Both the position numbers and the translations under genes were made by a program. A stretch of 64,000 nucleotides of DNA, taken from positions 1 to 64,000 of the forward strand of contig JAJPHR010000068.1 of the NCBI GenBank assembly GCA_021325145.1. Reading direction: 5' to 3'. The notes under the pieces were generated by a model that saw nothing but the letters and a program-made list of their open reading frames with translations, ran no database searches and was not told where the DNA came from. Below are positions 46,760 through 55,389 of the stretch, piece by piece (the stretch's first letter is position 1; each line of letters begins with the position of its first letter). The stretch comes from Verrucomicrobiota bacterium. Lineage in GTDB: Bacteria; Verrucomicrobiota; Verrucomicrobiia; Limisphaerales; Pedosphaeraceae.

Positions 46760-47554
46760 ATGAAACCCATGAAAATGAAAAACCTTAAAAGCCTGGCGCC
46801 AGCATTGGCAGCGGTGTGCGCTTTTGGGCTGACGTCTGCCTCGGTGGACGCCGCCTTCATACCGCTGGGACGAACGAATTACTTCCAGAATTTCGATTCC
46901 CTGGTGAGTTCCGGCAAGTCCAAGAACCTGCCATTGGGTTGGGCCATCTCAAGTCAGGATGGCTATATCTATGCGGATAACGGCAGTGGGACCACGGGCG
47001 ATATATATAGTTACGGGAATACGGGCAGCGGCAATCGCGCGCTCGGAATCCTGAATAATGGCAACAGTAGCGTCAATATATTCGGCGCCGCTTTTCAGAA
47101 CACCGGCAGCAGCGCGATTAACAGTTTGCACATCTCGTATACCGGCGAGGAATGGCGTCTGGGGGCGACGGGGCGAGGACAGGAAACCCTGCAGCTCCAG
47201 TACAGCCTCAATGCCAGTTCACTGACTTCCGGCACATGGTTCAATGCGCCGGCATTGAGTTTTTCCACTCCCAACCTCACCGGCGTAGGCGCGCACGATG
47301 GCACCCTGGCCGCCAATCAGACCCAGATTGCGGGAACGCTTAGTTTCCTGAACGTCCCGGTGGGCGGCACATTTTGGGTGCGTTGGGAGGACGCACCGAC
47401 GACTTCCAATGGTCCCCATGACGGCCTGGCGGTCGATAATTTCTCAATTACTGCCGTGCCCGAGGTCTCAACGTTGTTTGCAGCTCTCGCTGCGACGGGA
47501 TTTTTGGGCGTCGTTCTCTGGAAACAGGGCTCCCAGGGACTGAGCTTGGCCTGA
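46760..47554 (+). CDS. Secreted protein with PEP-CTERM-like tail (VPEVS variant)
   Basis: A 264-residue extracellular protein with a signal peptide (LAAVCAFGLTSASVDAA). The C terminus reads VPEVSTLFAALAATGFL, a hydrophobic helix, then KQGSQGLSLA. This is a sorting signal in the PEP-CTERM style, but with PEV in place of PEP. The body contains ISYTGEEWRLG and WVRWEDAPTTSNGPHDGLAVDNFSI in parts, a region common to PEP-CTERM proteins in the group. It is a likely substrate for the exosortase 266 bp upstream. The tail has only one Lys and no Arg cluster, so sorting efficiency is uncertain. Function after anchoring unknown. Confidence 0.8.
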   Translation: MKPMKMKNLKSLAPALAAVCAFGLTSASVDAAFIPLGRTNYFQNFDSLVSSGKSKNLPLGWAISSQDGYIYADNGSGTTGDIYSYGNTGSGNRALGILNNGNSSVNIFGAAFQNTGSSAINSLHISYTGEEWRLGATGRGQETLQLQYSLNASSLTSGTWFNAPALSFSTPNLTGVGAHDGTLAANQTQIAGTLSFLNVPVGGTFWVRWEDAPTTSNGPHDGLAVDNFSITAVPEVSTLFAALAATGFLGVVLWKQGSQGLSLA

Positions 47555-47608
47555 AGAGAACGGATACTCGGACGGCCACGGACGTAGTAGAACCCTAACC
47601 AACTCGAA

Positions 47609-48823
47609 ATGAAAATAAATACAGTCAGGTCCAGAAAAGTATCAGGGCTGGCATCAATACTGGCCTCCGCCGCTCTGGCGGTCGTGCTTCAGTCAAGTGT
47701 TCAGGCGACCCAAAACACAAAGTTCATCTCCACCGGCAATCTTATAACCGCGCGGGCTTACCATACGGCAACCCTGCTTGGCAGCGGTAAAGTACTTGTT
47801 GTCGGCGGGGTGGACACCAATCTCAATCCGGTGGCGATGTCCGAGTTGTATGTGCGCAATTTAGGCGGGTTCACGAGTGGAGGGAATATGATCACGCCGC
47901 GCTCTCGTCACACGGCGACGCGGCTGTTCAATGGTATGGTCCTGATCGCCGGCGGCTTGGACGCCAATGGCAACCCGGTGGGCACCTTGGAACTGTACAA
48001 TGCCACAAACGGGCAATTCGTCGCCTCCCATGCATCGCTGATAACGCCGCGCTACAACCAGACGGCTGTGTTGGTGCCCGACGGCAGCGGCAATGTGCTG
48101 ATCATCTCGGGAATCGGCGCTGGCGGTGCTCTCAGCAGTGTTGAAATCTACAATGCAAAAACCGACACGATTACACAGGCTGCACCGCTGAACACGGGAC
48201 GGTATTTCAGCACCTCCACGCCGGTGACCTCCCAGGGGAATATGAAGGTGTTGGTTGCAGGCGGATTTGACGCGAATGGGAATGTCCTGGCAAGCGCTGA
48301 GCTGTATAACCCAGCCACCGGACAATGGAGCTACACAGGAAACCTGATAACCGCGCGCTATGAAGCCGCTGATTCCGTGTTATCGACCGGCGGCGTTTTG
48401 ATTACCGGCGGTAATGACGGCACGGGAACGCCCCTGGCGAAGTGCGAAATGTTCAATCCAGCCACCGGAAAGTTCGCCGCCACAGACAGCTTGGACAACG
48501 CCCGCGCCCAGCATACCGCCACATTCCTGGCCACAGGGAAGGTCCTGGTTGCAGGCGGCGTGGGAGTGGCCACGCCAAGCTTTCCACAGCAAGCGGAGGT
48601 GTTTAAATCATCCGGCAACAAGCGAATCTTCAGTGCTGGACAGTTTGATACCACCGGAAAGATGAAAACTGGACGTTTCGCGCACAGCGCCACGTTAATG
48701 GCAAACGGCCAGGTTCTTTTCGCGGGAGGCATAGGTTTGAACGGCACCCTCCAGAGTGCGGAAATCTTCCAGAGTTGGGCTGCTGAGGGAGGGGATGATG
48801 ACGATGACAGTTGCGATGACTAG
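47609..48823 (+). CDS. Secreted kelch-repeat protein (seven-bladed propeller)
   Basis: A 404-residue secreted protein with a signal peptide (SGLASILASAALAVVLQSSVQA). Seven kelch units of about 50 residues are seen, of the type LITARAYHTATLLGSGKVLVVGG, ending at residue 390. Seven units form a complete beta-propeller. The tail is acidic, GGDDDDDSCDD, with one Cys. Kelch propellers bind sugars or proteins; the partner is unknown. It follows the PEP-CTERM-like gene by 54 bp in the same direction and has a strong terminator after it, so the two may be co-transcribed. Confidence 0.85.
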   Translation: MKINTVRSRKVSGLASILASAALAVVLQSSVQATQNTKFISTGNLITARAYHTATLLGSGKVLVVGGVDTNLNPVAMSELYVRNLGGFTSGGNMITPRSRHTATRLFNGMVLIAGGLDANGNPVGTLELYNATNGQFVASHASLITPRYNQTAVLVPDGSGNVLIISGIGAGGALSSVEIYNAKTDTITQAAPLNTGRYFSTSTPVTSQGNMKVLVAGGFDANGNVLASAELYNPATGQWSYTGNLITARYEAADSVLSTGGVLITGGNDGTGTPLAKCEMFNPATGKFAATDSLDNARAQHTATFLATGKVLVAGGVGVATPSFPQQAEVFKSSGNKRIFSAGQFDTTGKMKTGRFAHSATLMANGQVLFAGGIGLNGTLQSAEIFQSWAAEGGDDDDDSCDD

Positions 48824-48869
48824 ATCGGTAGCAGGCTGGTTTAAGCTTTAGATTAGTGATAGAGTGTGT

Positions 48870-48899
48870 ATGGCGACGGGTAAAACCGTCGCCATTTTT
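48870..48899 (+). terminator. Intrinsic terminator after the kelch gene
   Basis: ATGGCGACGG and CCGTCGCCAT form a perfect 10-bp stem around GTAAAA, followed by a run of five T. It lies 46 bp downstream of the kelch gene stop. This is the clearest rho-independent terminator in the window. It ends the plus-strand unit that includes the exosortase and its neighbours. Confidence 0.85.
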
Positions 48900-49208
48900 G
48901 TTTAAACCGGGCAACTTGGCCAGCCTTCACAAACCAGGCGAGAGAGCCGACGCTTCCGGTAAGTTTTCCATGGCGGGAGAGCCATCTGTCAGCGGGCAAT
49001 GAGACTGGAGAGCCCTTCGAGGTTGAAACAAGGGCGATTCCGCCTACTGAGGCTTCGACTGTTTCACGGCTCACTGGAGCAATTCGCAATTTGAAACGGC
49101 GTACGCAGATACGATGAATCTTGCGTTCAGCTTCAACGCTGCTCTTTCTGTCCACGGCCCGGCTTGGGCACGCCTCCACCCTGGCCTTTACCGCAGTTGA
49201 TCGCGGTA
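48900..49208. other. Gap between convergent kelch and TPR genes
   Basis: These 309 bp follow the terminator. A 108-codon minus-strand frame at 48853-49179 has no signal peptide, no recognisable domain and no useful context, and starts in a region rich in chance frames. No RNA gene or repeat was seen. The last bases contain the end of the TPR gene at 49209. Confidence 0.45.
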
Positions 49209-50882
49209 CTACAGGCTGGCTTTGGCCATGCGGACCATTTCTTTTTCCTCGGGCAGCAGTTTGGCCGCTTCGGCGCGTTCCAACGGCGCTTTGGCGCGTT
49301 CCTTGTGTCCAGACTGTGACTGGATGACACCGTAGTAGGCCGAGATCGACGGGATCTCCAGATACTCCGGCTTGATTCCGCTGACTACCTTCAAGGCTTC
49401 GTCGTGCTTGTCTTGCAGCAGCAGAGAATAAGCGTAGGTGGAGATGAAAAAGGGATTGTTGGTGGAACTATTGTAGACTTCGCCCGCCAGACGATACGCT
49501 TTTTCCAACTCGGTTTTTCGGAGCAGAAAAACGTTCGCCAGACAGTTTTTCATCTGAACATCGGAAGGGTCCACGTCACAGACCTTGGTCAGCACCGCTC
49601 CGAGCTCGATGGTGTTGCCCGCTTCATAGAGCCTGGCGACGAGCTGCTGCACCGCCCATTTTTCCCTGGGGAATTCCGTGGCGATCGCCTTCAGAATCTC
49701 GGTGCTTTCCAGCTTCCAACCCCACAGGCTGGTGACTTGGGCCAGACGCGAGAGCCGGTCGAGGCGGTGCGAAGAGTCCGCGAGCGCTTTGCGCCAGGCG
49801 GTTTGCGCGGCCAGGTCCTGTCCCAATGACCGCCGGGCCAAAGACTCGAGCGCGAAACGAACTGAATTCATCTGATCCCAGTCCGCCTTTTCCACCAACC
49901 CGAGGAGGCCCTTCCAGTTCTTCATGGCAACCAGGCAATCGGCCATGACGAGCGGCGCAGGGGCGTTGGTCTGAGTTGAAATTGGCAGGCTTTGAAGCCA
50001 CTCCAAAGTGTTGGTCGGGCCAGTGGCGGTCTCCATCCAGGATCCCAGCGCGTAGGCTTGGACAGGCGATTTTTGCGCTTCCTCCTTCAAAGCGGCGAGC
50101 CACGACGAATAGTCCGGGCTCCCGGCTCGGCGCAAGATCCGCAGGTGGACGATCTTGTCATCAAATGCCGCATCCCGGTTGTCCAGAATTTCCTTGGAGT
50201 ACTTGAGGGCTTTATCGGTGTTCTGGTGCAACGAAGCGTCCTCGATCAGGTGCCGCAAGGCGGCTGCCCGCAGCGGCGAATTGGACGGGATTTGCTCAAG
50301 GGACGACCGGGCTGCATTCGCCACGGCTTCATTCGTGGAAGCGAGCCGGACTGTGGCGAGGTTCAGGACCACGGCCTGATTGGCCGGTTCGAGCCGCAAG
50401 GCTTCCAGATAGTTGCTCTCCGCGCCGCGGGCATCTTTCCTTTCCCAGTCCAGCGCGCCCAAAAGCTTGAAGTACGTGGCGGAAGACGCGGCCTTGTTCT
50501 CGATTCCCGTCAAGGCCATGGCGGCACTGCCTGAATCCTGCATTTTCAAGGCAGTTCGAGCCCAGGCAAAGCGATAGTCCAGATTATTGGTTTGCAGCTC
50601 AGCGGCATGGATGCGCCAGCTCAGCGCGGCGGGCACGCCGACCGCTTCAAGCGTATCCGCCATCAATTCGCTGGCGGGACCGCTTAAAGGGTTCAGTTGA
50701 AGCGCGCGTTGCAGGCACAATGCCGCATTCTGGAAGTCTTTTTTTTCTACGTATTGGCGGGCCTGCCCCACCAATTTCCGCTCAGTCGCTTCCTTGTAGG
50801 TTTTGCGCCCAAACCATCCGATGGCGGCTACTGCCGCCATGACCAGCAAGAACATCAGCATTTTCCTGGTTAGATTGCTCAT
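49209..50882 (-). CDS. Membrane-anchored TPR protein, paralogue 2
   Basis: A 557-residue protein with an N-terminal membrane anchor (MLMFLLVMAAVAAIGWF) and tetratricopeptide repeats through the rest, e.g. ALCLQRALQLNPLSGPAS and NYLEALRLEPANQAVVLNLA. It is clearly homologous to the TPR protein at 19997-21658 over its full length, including STYAYSL, SAYYGV and the end LLPEE. The two copies flank the polysaccharide/exosortase locus. I chose the ATG at 50882, since longer frames add polar residues before the anchor. It probably acts as a periplasmic scaffold in polysaccharide or exosortase function. No operon partner: 290 bp separate it from the upstream NHL gene. Confidence 0.8.
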   Translation of the reverse strand: MSNLTRKMLMFLLVMAAVAAIGWFGRKTYKEATERKLVGQARQYVEKKDFQNAALCLQRALQLNPLSGPASELMADTLEAVGVPAALSWRIHAAELQTNNLDYRFAWARTALKMQDSGSAAMALTGIENKAASSATYFKLLGALDWERKDARGAESNYLEALRLEPANQAVVLNLATVRLASTNEAVANAARSSLEQIPSNSPLRAAALRHLIEDASLHQNTDKALKYSKEILDNRDAAFDDKIVHLRILRRAGSPDYSSWLAALKEEAQKSPVQAYALGSWMETATGPTNTLEWLQSLPISTQTNAPAPLVMADCLVAMKNWKGLLGLVEKADWDQMNSVRFALESLARRSLGQDLAAQTAWRKALADSSHRLDRLSRLAQVTSLWGWKLESTEILKAIATEFPREKWAVQQLVARLYEAGNTIELGAVLTKVCDVDPSDVQMKNCLANVFLLRKTELEKAYRLAGEVYNSSTNNPFFISTYAYSLLLQDKHDEALKVVSGIKPEYLEIPSISAYYGVIQSQSGHKERAKAPLERAEAAKLLPEEKEMVRMAKASL

Positions 50883-51172
50883 AGCTATCTTAGCTTTTTT
50901 GGAACCATCAGTTGCATACATCAACGGTTTCAATCGGCCAGTCTATTGGAATCAGCAGTTACTAAAATGAAATTTCCGCGTGTGACTTCAAGCAATCGGA
51001 CATGCCGTGAACGGCTGCTTTAGTGCCTGCTTTGCAAGGAGATACGCAATCGAATTTAACTTTTAGGAGCTACCGATTCGCGCGAGGTAACCGGATTTTC
51101 ACCTGACCGCCACAAATGAAACCGATTTGAAGCATTGCCATCGGTCCCATCGGCGAATTGCAGAAGCCCGAG

Positions 51173-53581
51173 CTAAGGTTTGTACAAACGGTAGAATGCG
51201 GCTGGACCCGTCGCGTCGTTGGTAACCACCCAGTTATCGCCCGAAATCACCGGCAGGTTGGTAACCGGGTTCCACGTGTTGCTGAAAATGTCGGCTTTAG
51301 TTTCCAGGACAAAACCAGCCGATGCGGCCGGCCATGAAAGAATGATCTGACCCGCCGCACTGGTGGCCTGCAAAGACACTGTGCTCACGCTTGTGATTTG
51401 GCCAAGACGTATCGTATTATTATCGGTATCGGCGACATAAAGGCGCTCTGCCCGGTCAAAGGCGATTCCACCTGGATTATTGAACCGGGCGTCACTACCG
51501 ATGCCGTCAGTGGAGCCCGGCACGCCGGCCTTTCCCCCCACCGTCGTCACGACCCAATTGGAACCCGTGGGTACGATCCTGCGGATGGTATGGTTGAGGG
51601 AATCGACGACCAACAAGTTCGTTTGCCCCTCCAGAACGAGGCTTCCCGGGGAGGCAAAGCGTGCCTGCTCATTGGTGCCATCGGCGGTTCCGAAAAGTCC
51701 GGGCGAGCCGGCAATGGCGATCACCTGTCCTCCGGGAGCAATCTTTCGAATGGTGTTGTTGCCGGCGTCCGAAACATAAACCGCTCCCGCCCCATCCACC
51801 ACGATTGAGGTCGAATGGTAAGGGAGTTGATTGGTGCCAAACTGGTTGGACGAAACTGAATAAGCGCCAACAGATCCCGCCAAAGTCGTCACCGTCCGGT
51901 CGGTAGCAATTACCCGCACCCCATTGGTGCTGTTTTCCGCCACGTACACATTGCCGGCGCTGTCGATGCCAAGTCCGCAGGGATGATGGAAGAGGGCGTT
52001 TGTGCCGACGCCGTCCAAAAACGGCGGCGCCAGGGGCAGGACGAAAACGTTGGTGGCCGCACCTGAGTAGTTGGTGAAGAGTGGAGTCATGGAAACGGCC
52101 ATCGAAATGTTCGTCACGCCCCCGGCCACGTTGGTGATCGGCCCGGCGTAAACCGTTCCGGCCCTTCCTGCCAGCGTGGTTACCATCCAGTTGCTTCCTT
52201 TCGGGACTATTTTTCGAATCTCATTGTTGGAAAAATCCGCCACGTAAAGATTCGTATTGGCATCCACGGCAACGGCCGCCGGAAGCCGGAACGAAGCGTC
52301 CGTGCCGAGACCGTCTGTGCTTCCGGGCGGATTGGTTGGCATTCCTGCAAGGGTGGTCACGTTCCCGGTTGGACTTATCCGGCGGATGCAGTTGTTTTGC
52401 GTATCAGCCACATAGGCGTTCGTGGCGTCATCCACCGCAATCCCCAAAGGACCGGAAAACCGGGCGCGTGTTTGGAAGCCATCGTTGCTGCCGGAACCTC
52501 CCGCGGCGCCGGCCAAAGTGCTCACGACTCCGGCGGGCGTGACCCGGCGGATGGTGTTGTTAAGCGAATCGGCCACGTACAGGACGCCGTTGGTAAGCAC
52601 GGCCACGCCCTGCGGTTCATTGAAGCTGGCGTCAGTCGAGCCGTCAGCGCTGCCGGCCGCGCCCGAAATCCCGGCCAGCGTGCCTTGCGCCCAGTTGGTC
52701 CCCGTCCAAGTGATTTTCTGAATCGTATTGTCCCCTGGAGCGGACACGAACAGGTTGCTCGCAAGATCAACGGCGATGCCCCCGGGAATACTTACGGTCA
52801 GCAGCGTGGTCGTAACCCAGTTCGTGCCCACGGGTTTGATCTTTCGAATCTTGTTGTTGCCGGTGTCCGAAACATAAAGATTCCGGTTGGCATCGATAGC
52901 GATGCCCGAAGGCCAGTAGAAGCGGGCAGCGGTGTTGGTCCCGTCCTGATTTCCGATGACGTTGGTCAAGCCGGCGATGGTTGTTCCGACCCAATTGGTG
53001 CCGGACAGGGTCAGCATGCGGATGGCGTTGTTGTGGGTGTCCGCAATATAGAGCACGCCGTTGGCGTCCACGGCCACGGCCGATGGCAGATTGAACAGCA
53101 CGCCGCCATTAACCCCGTTCGAGCTGCCGGCTACGCCGGGCGAACCCGCCAGCGTGCTCACCATTCCCCCGGCGCTGATTTTCCGAATCGTGTGGTTGGC
53201 AGTGTCCGCCACGTAAACATTACCACCGCCATCCACCGCCACTCCTTGGGGATTTGCGAATCCGGCTTGTGAACCGGGGCCGTCGGATCTGCCTTGGACG
53301 CCCGGCATGCCGGCCAGCGTGGTCACCACTCCTGTGGGGTCGATTTGGCGGATGGTGCTGTTCTGTGTGTCCGCCACGTAAACATTCCCGGCATTGTCCG
53401 CCGCCACACCTTGCGGGAAATTGAATCGCGCCTGATTGGTGGGTCCGTCCGCACTGCCATAACCGGCGTTGCCAGCCAGGGTGCTAAATAGGAATGCCTG
53501 CGACCACAGGCTCTCCGTGCCCGCGCTCCATAGGCACAAGGCAATCAGGCTGCAAATCACTCGTTTCGAGAGTAACGACAT
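51173..53581 (-). CDS. Secreted NHL-repeat protein with twelve repeats and C-terminal FYR module
   Basis: An 802-residue secreted protein with a signal peptide (ICSLIALCLWSAGTESLWS). I count twelve NHL units of the type FNFPQGVAADNAGNVYVADTQ, NNTIRKI, spaced by about 55-65 residues; two have longer inserts, including one near residue 450-510 with SMAVSMTPLFTNYSG. Twelve units would give two six-bladed propellers. The last 90 residues are an FYR module: FVLETKADIFSNTWNPVTN ... AAFYRLYKP. NHL propellers bind protein, RNA or glycans; here an extracellular binding role is likely. It is separated by 71 bp from the porin gene upstream on the same strand. Confidence 0.86.
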   Translation of the reverse strand: MSLLSKRVICSLIALCLWSAGTESLWSQAFLFSTLAGNAGYGSADGPTNQARFNFPQGVAADNAGNVYVADTQNSTIRQIDPTGVVTTLAGMPGVQGRSDGPGSQAGFANPQGVAVDGGGNVYVADTANHTIRKISAGGMVSTLAGSPGVAGSSNGVNGGVLFNLPSAVAVDANGVLYIADTHNNAIRMLTLSGTNWVGTTIAGLTNVIGNQDGTNTAARFYWPSGIAIDANRNLYVSDTGNNKIRKIKPVGTNWVTTTLLTVSIPGGIAVDLASNLFVSAPGDNTIQKITWTGTNWAQGTLAGISGAAGSADGSTDASFNEPQGVAVLTNGVLYVADSLNNTIRRVTPAGVVSTLAGAAGGSGSNDGFQTRARFSGPLGIAVDDATNAYVADTQNNCIRRISPTGNVTTLAGMPTNPPGSTDGLGTDASFRLPAAVAVDANTNLYVADFSNNEIRKIVPKGSNWMVTTLAGRAGTVYAGPITNVAGGVTNISMAVSMTPLFTNYSGAATNVFVLPLAPPFLDGVGTNALFHHPCGLGIDSAGNVYVAENSTNGVRVIATDRTVTTLAGSVGAYSVSSNQFGTNQLPYHSTSIVVDGAGAVYVSDAGNNTIRKIAPGGQVIAIAGSPGLFGTADGTNEQARFASPGSLVLEGQTNLLVVDSLNHTIRRIVPTGSNWVVTTVGGKAGVPGSTDGIGSDARFNNPGGIAFDRAERLYVADTDNNTIRLGQITSVSTVSLQATSAAGQIILSWPAASAGFVLETKADIFSNTWNPVTNLPVISGDNWVVTNDATGPAAFYRLYKP

Positions 53582-53652
53582 GGAGAGCGAGGTGGTTCGT
53601 GAAAGGGATGAGCTTTTGGGTCTGGAGCGGCTTGTGCTCCAACACCGGCCAA

Positions 53653-55278
53653 TCAGAACCTGAATCCCAAATCAACCTGGACGATGTCATATTGGTTGAT
53701 TGGATTCATCTGAGGGATGTCCTGGTTGCTGCCGCCAGTTCCCAGGTTCTTATTGATGCGTTTGGCATAGCCATAACGAATCGTGCCGATCAAGTTATCG
53801 GTAAAACCGTAGGCGAAAGCCGCATAGACCCCCTCCAGGTTGCCGCGGCCTTCAAAAAAGTCCGAATCCAGGAGATTGGGATCCAATGCGTATTGCTCGA
53901 CATGCTGCCAGTAAGTCCTGAACTCCCAGCCATTCTTTCGGGAAGTGCTTCCGTACACCAAGCCCAGGCTGTCCTTGTTGCCAACGGCAAACCCCACTTG
54001 ATAAGCCTTAACATCATTCCTCTGCGGTGAAGGAATGCGGATGAGCCCGCTGGTGTTCGGGAATAACGTTGTGCTTTGCTGGGCGTCGAAAGCTGACTGT
54101 GCCCGATCCGCTCCCTTGAGGTTTTGGGCGTAATCACCGAAGAGCCTCAGATTGATGTTTTTCAATTTGTAATTAAACTCAAACGGAACATCGAGAATGA
54201 GGAGGCTGTTGATGCCGGTTTGGTTGGCAAAGAAACCGTCCGACGAGGCAGACTGCCCATTCGCGAGATTAACGAACGGTGAACCGCCGTTCTGGCTGTT
54301 GGTCGAACCTTGTCCCACGAAGATTCCGTTGAAGTCCGGGGTGGGATTGCCGAACCGGTTGGCCGCCGATACCCCGTGGCCGGTGTAGTTATACAAGGCA
54401 GGCGCTGCTTTGAAGGAAAACCCTTCGGTTACATGATAGGTAAAGCCCAATTGCCAGGCCAAAAGAAGCGGCGGCGTGGTGTTGGTGTATCCCAGAATAT
54501 TGAAGTAACCCGGCGCAAACTGGGAAGGATTGATGTCCTGGTAAAGATACTGGCCGAAGTTGGCGAACAAATCCACAGCGCCCACGGTGTGCTTGAAGTG
54601 CTCGGCCAGCCCTTCCGGATTGAGATCCGTGTCCCAGAGCATGGGCGTGGTGTAAAGCGGCTGCGGCATCTTGCCGGCGGTGACATCCAGCCAATCCGTC
54701 GGCCGCCAACCCAAATAAATCTGGCCGACATTGATGCCAGCGGTGGACTTGCCGAAGGGCCCCTGGTAGGGCGTCCCGCTCGAAGACGTGCCAAACGTGA
54801 CCCAGGGAGATCGCGGATTGACGGCTGTATCCAGCCGGAAGCCGTAATAAAAATCATCGAATACTTCGCCGCGCAGGCCGAATCTCAGGGCGTAACGATA
54901 GCGTTTCAGATCAATGCTTCCGCCGGCCGGATCGGTGGCGGAACGGCCTTCATAGCGCAGCCGAATGTCCCCGAACAATTCCACATTCTTGATGGCTTTG
55001 TTCATTTTCCACCTGGATTCGAATTGGGGCATGACGGGCGCGTTCGTGCGTATTGCCTCGGCCTCCGCCCTGGTCTTGTCCGCTTCCTCCTGCGTAATAA
55101 TCCCCTTCTTTACCAGGAGCTCGAGAGTGGGATCTGCCATCTCCGCGGACCAACCATTGGTCATCGTACAGCCCGCGATAATGGCGGCAAAACACACTAT
55201 CCTTCGGAGCAACTGATTCGTGCCAGGTCGGCAGCGGTAACAATTCGCTCCCCGGCTTTCTGAGTTTAAGTTTCGCAT
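53653..55278 (-). CDS. Outer-membrane porin (Porin_5-like)
   Basis: A 541-residue protein with a signal peptide (LLRRIVCFAAIIAGCTMTNGWSA), then a short helical/coiled part (LLVKKGIITQEEADKTRAEAEAIR) typical of porins in this phylum, and a beta-barrel from about residue 90 (VELFGDIRLRYEGR) to the end. Alternating aromatic/polar strands and the final ...QVDLGFRF with a terminal Phe are clear. It resembles putative porins with the N-terminal LLVKKGIIT motif. It should form a general or sugar-specific diffusion channel. The start at 55278 was chosen over a TTG at 55305. The barrel contains regular hairpins like YGFRLDTAVNPRSPWVTFG. Confidence 0.83.
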   Translation of the reverse strand: MRNLNSESRGANCYRCRPGTNQLLRRIVCFAAIIAGCTMTNGWSAEMADPTLELLVKKGIITQEEADKTRAEAEAIRTNAPVMPQFESRWKMNKAIKNVELFGDIRLRYEGRSATDPAGGSIDLKRYRYALRFGLRGEVFDDFYYGFRLDTAVNPRSPWVTFGTSSSGTPYQGPFGKSTAGINVGQIYLGWRPTDWLDVTAGKMPQPLYTTPMLWDTDLNPEGLAEHFKHTVGAVDLFANFGQYLYQDINPSQFAPGYFNILGYTNTTPPLLLAWQLGFTYHVTEGFSFKAAPALYNYTGHGVSAANRFGNPTPDFNGIFVGQGSTNSQNGGSPFVNLANGQSASSDGFFANQTGINSLLILDVPFEFNYKLKNINLRLFGDYAQNLKGADRAQSAFDAQQSTTLFPNTSGLIRIPSPQRNDVKAYQVGFAVGNKDSLGLVYGSTSRKNGWEFRTYWQHVEQYALDPNLLDSDFFEGRGNLEGVYAAFAYGFTDNLIGTIRYGYAKRINKNLGTGGSNQDIPQMNPINQYDIVQVDLGFRF

Positions 55279-55389
55279 TCGGGGTACGGTAAGTATTAGA
55301 AGCAACGATTTGATGTCGTCAACGTAAATTTGTCGTTACGAACCTCCGCAGCGGCCCTGCGCTTTGGCTGTGAACAAGTCCGGCAGTTT

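Noticed and set aside
48853..49179. A 108-codon minus-strand frame between the kelch and TPR genes
   Set aside because: It spans the intrinsic terminator, has no recognisable domain and lacks support from context.
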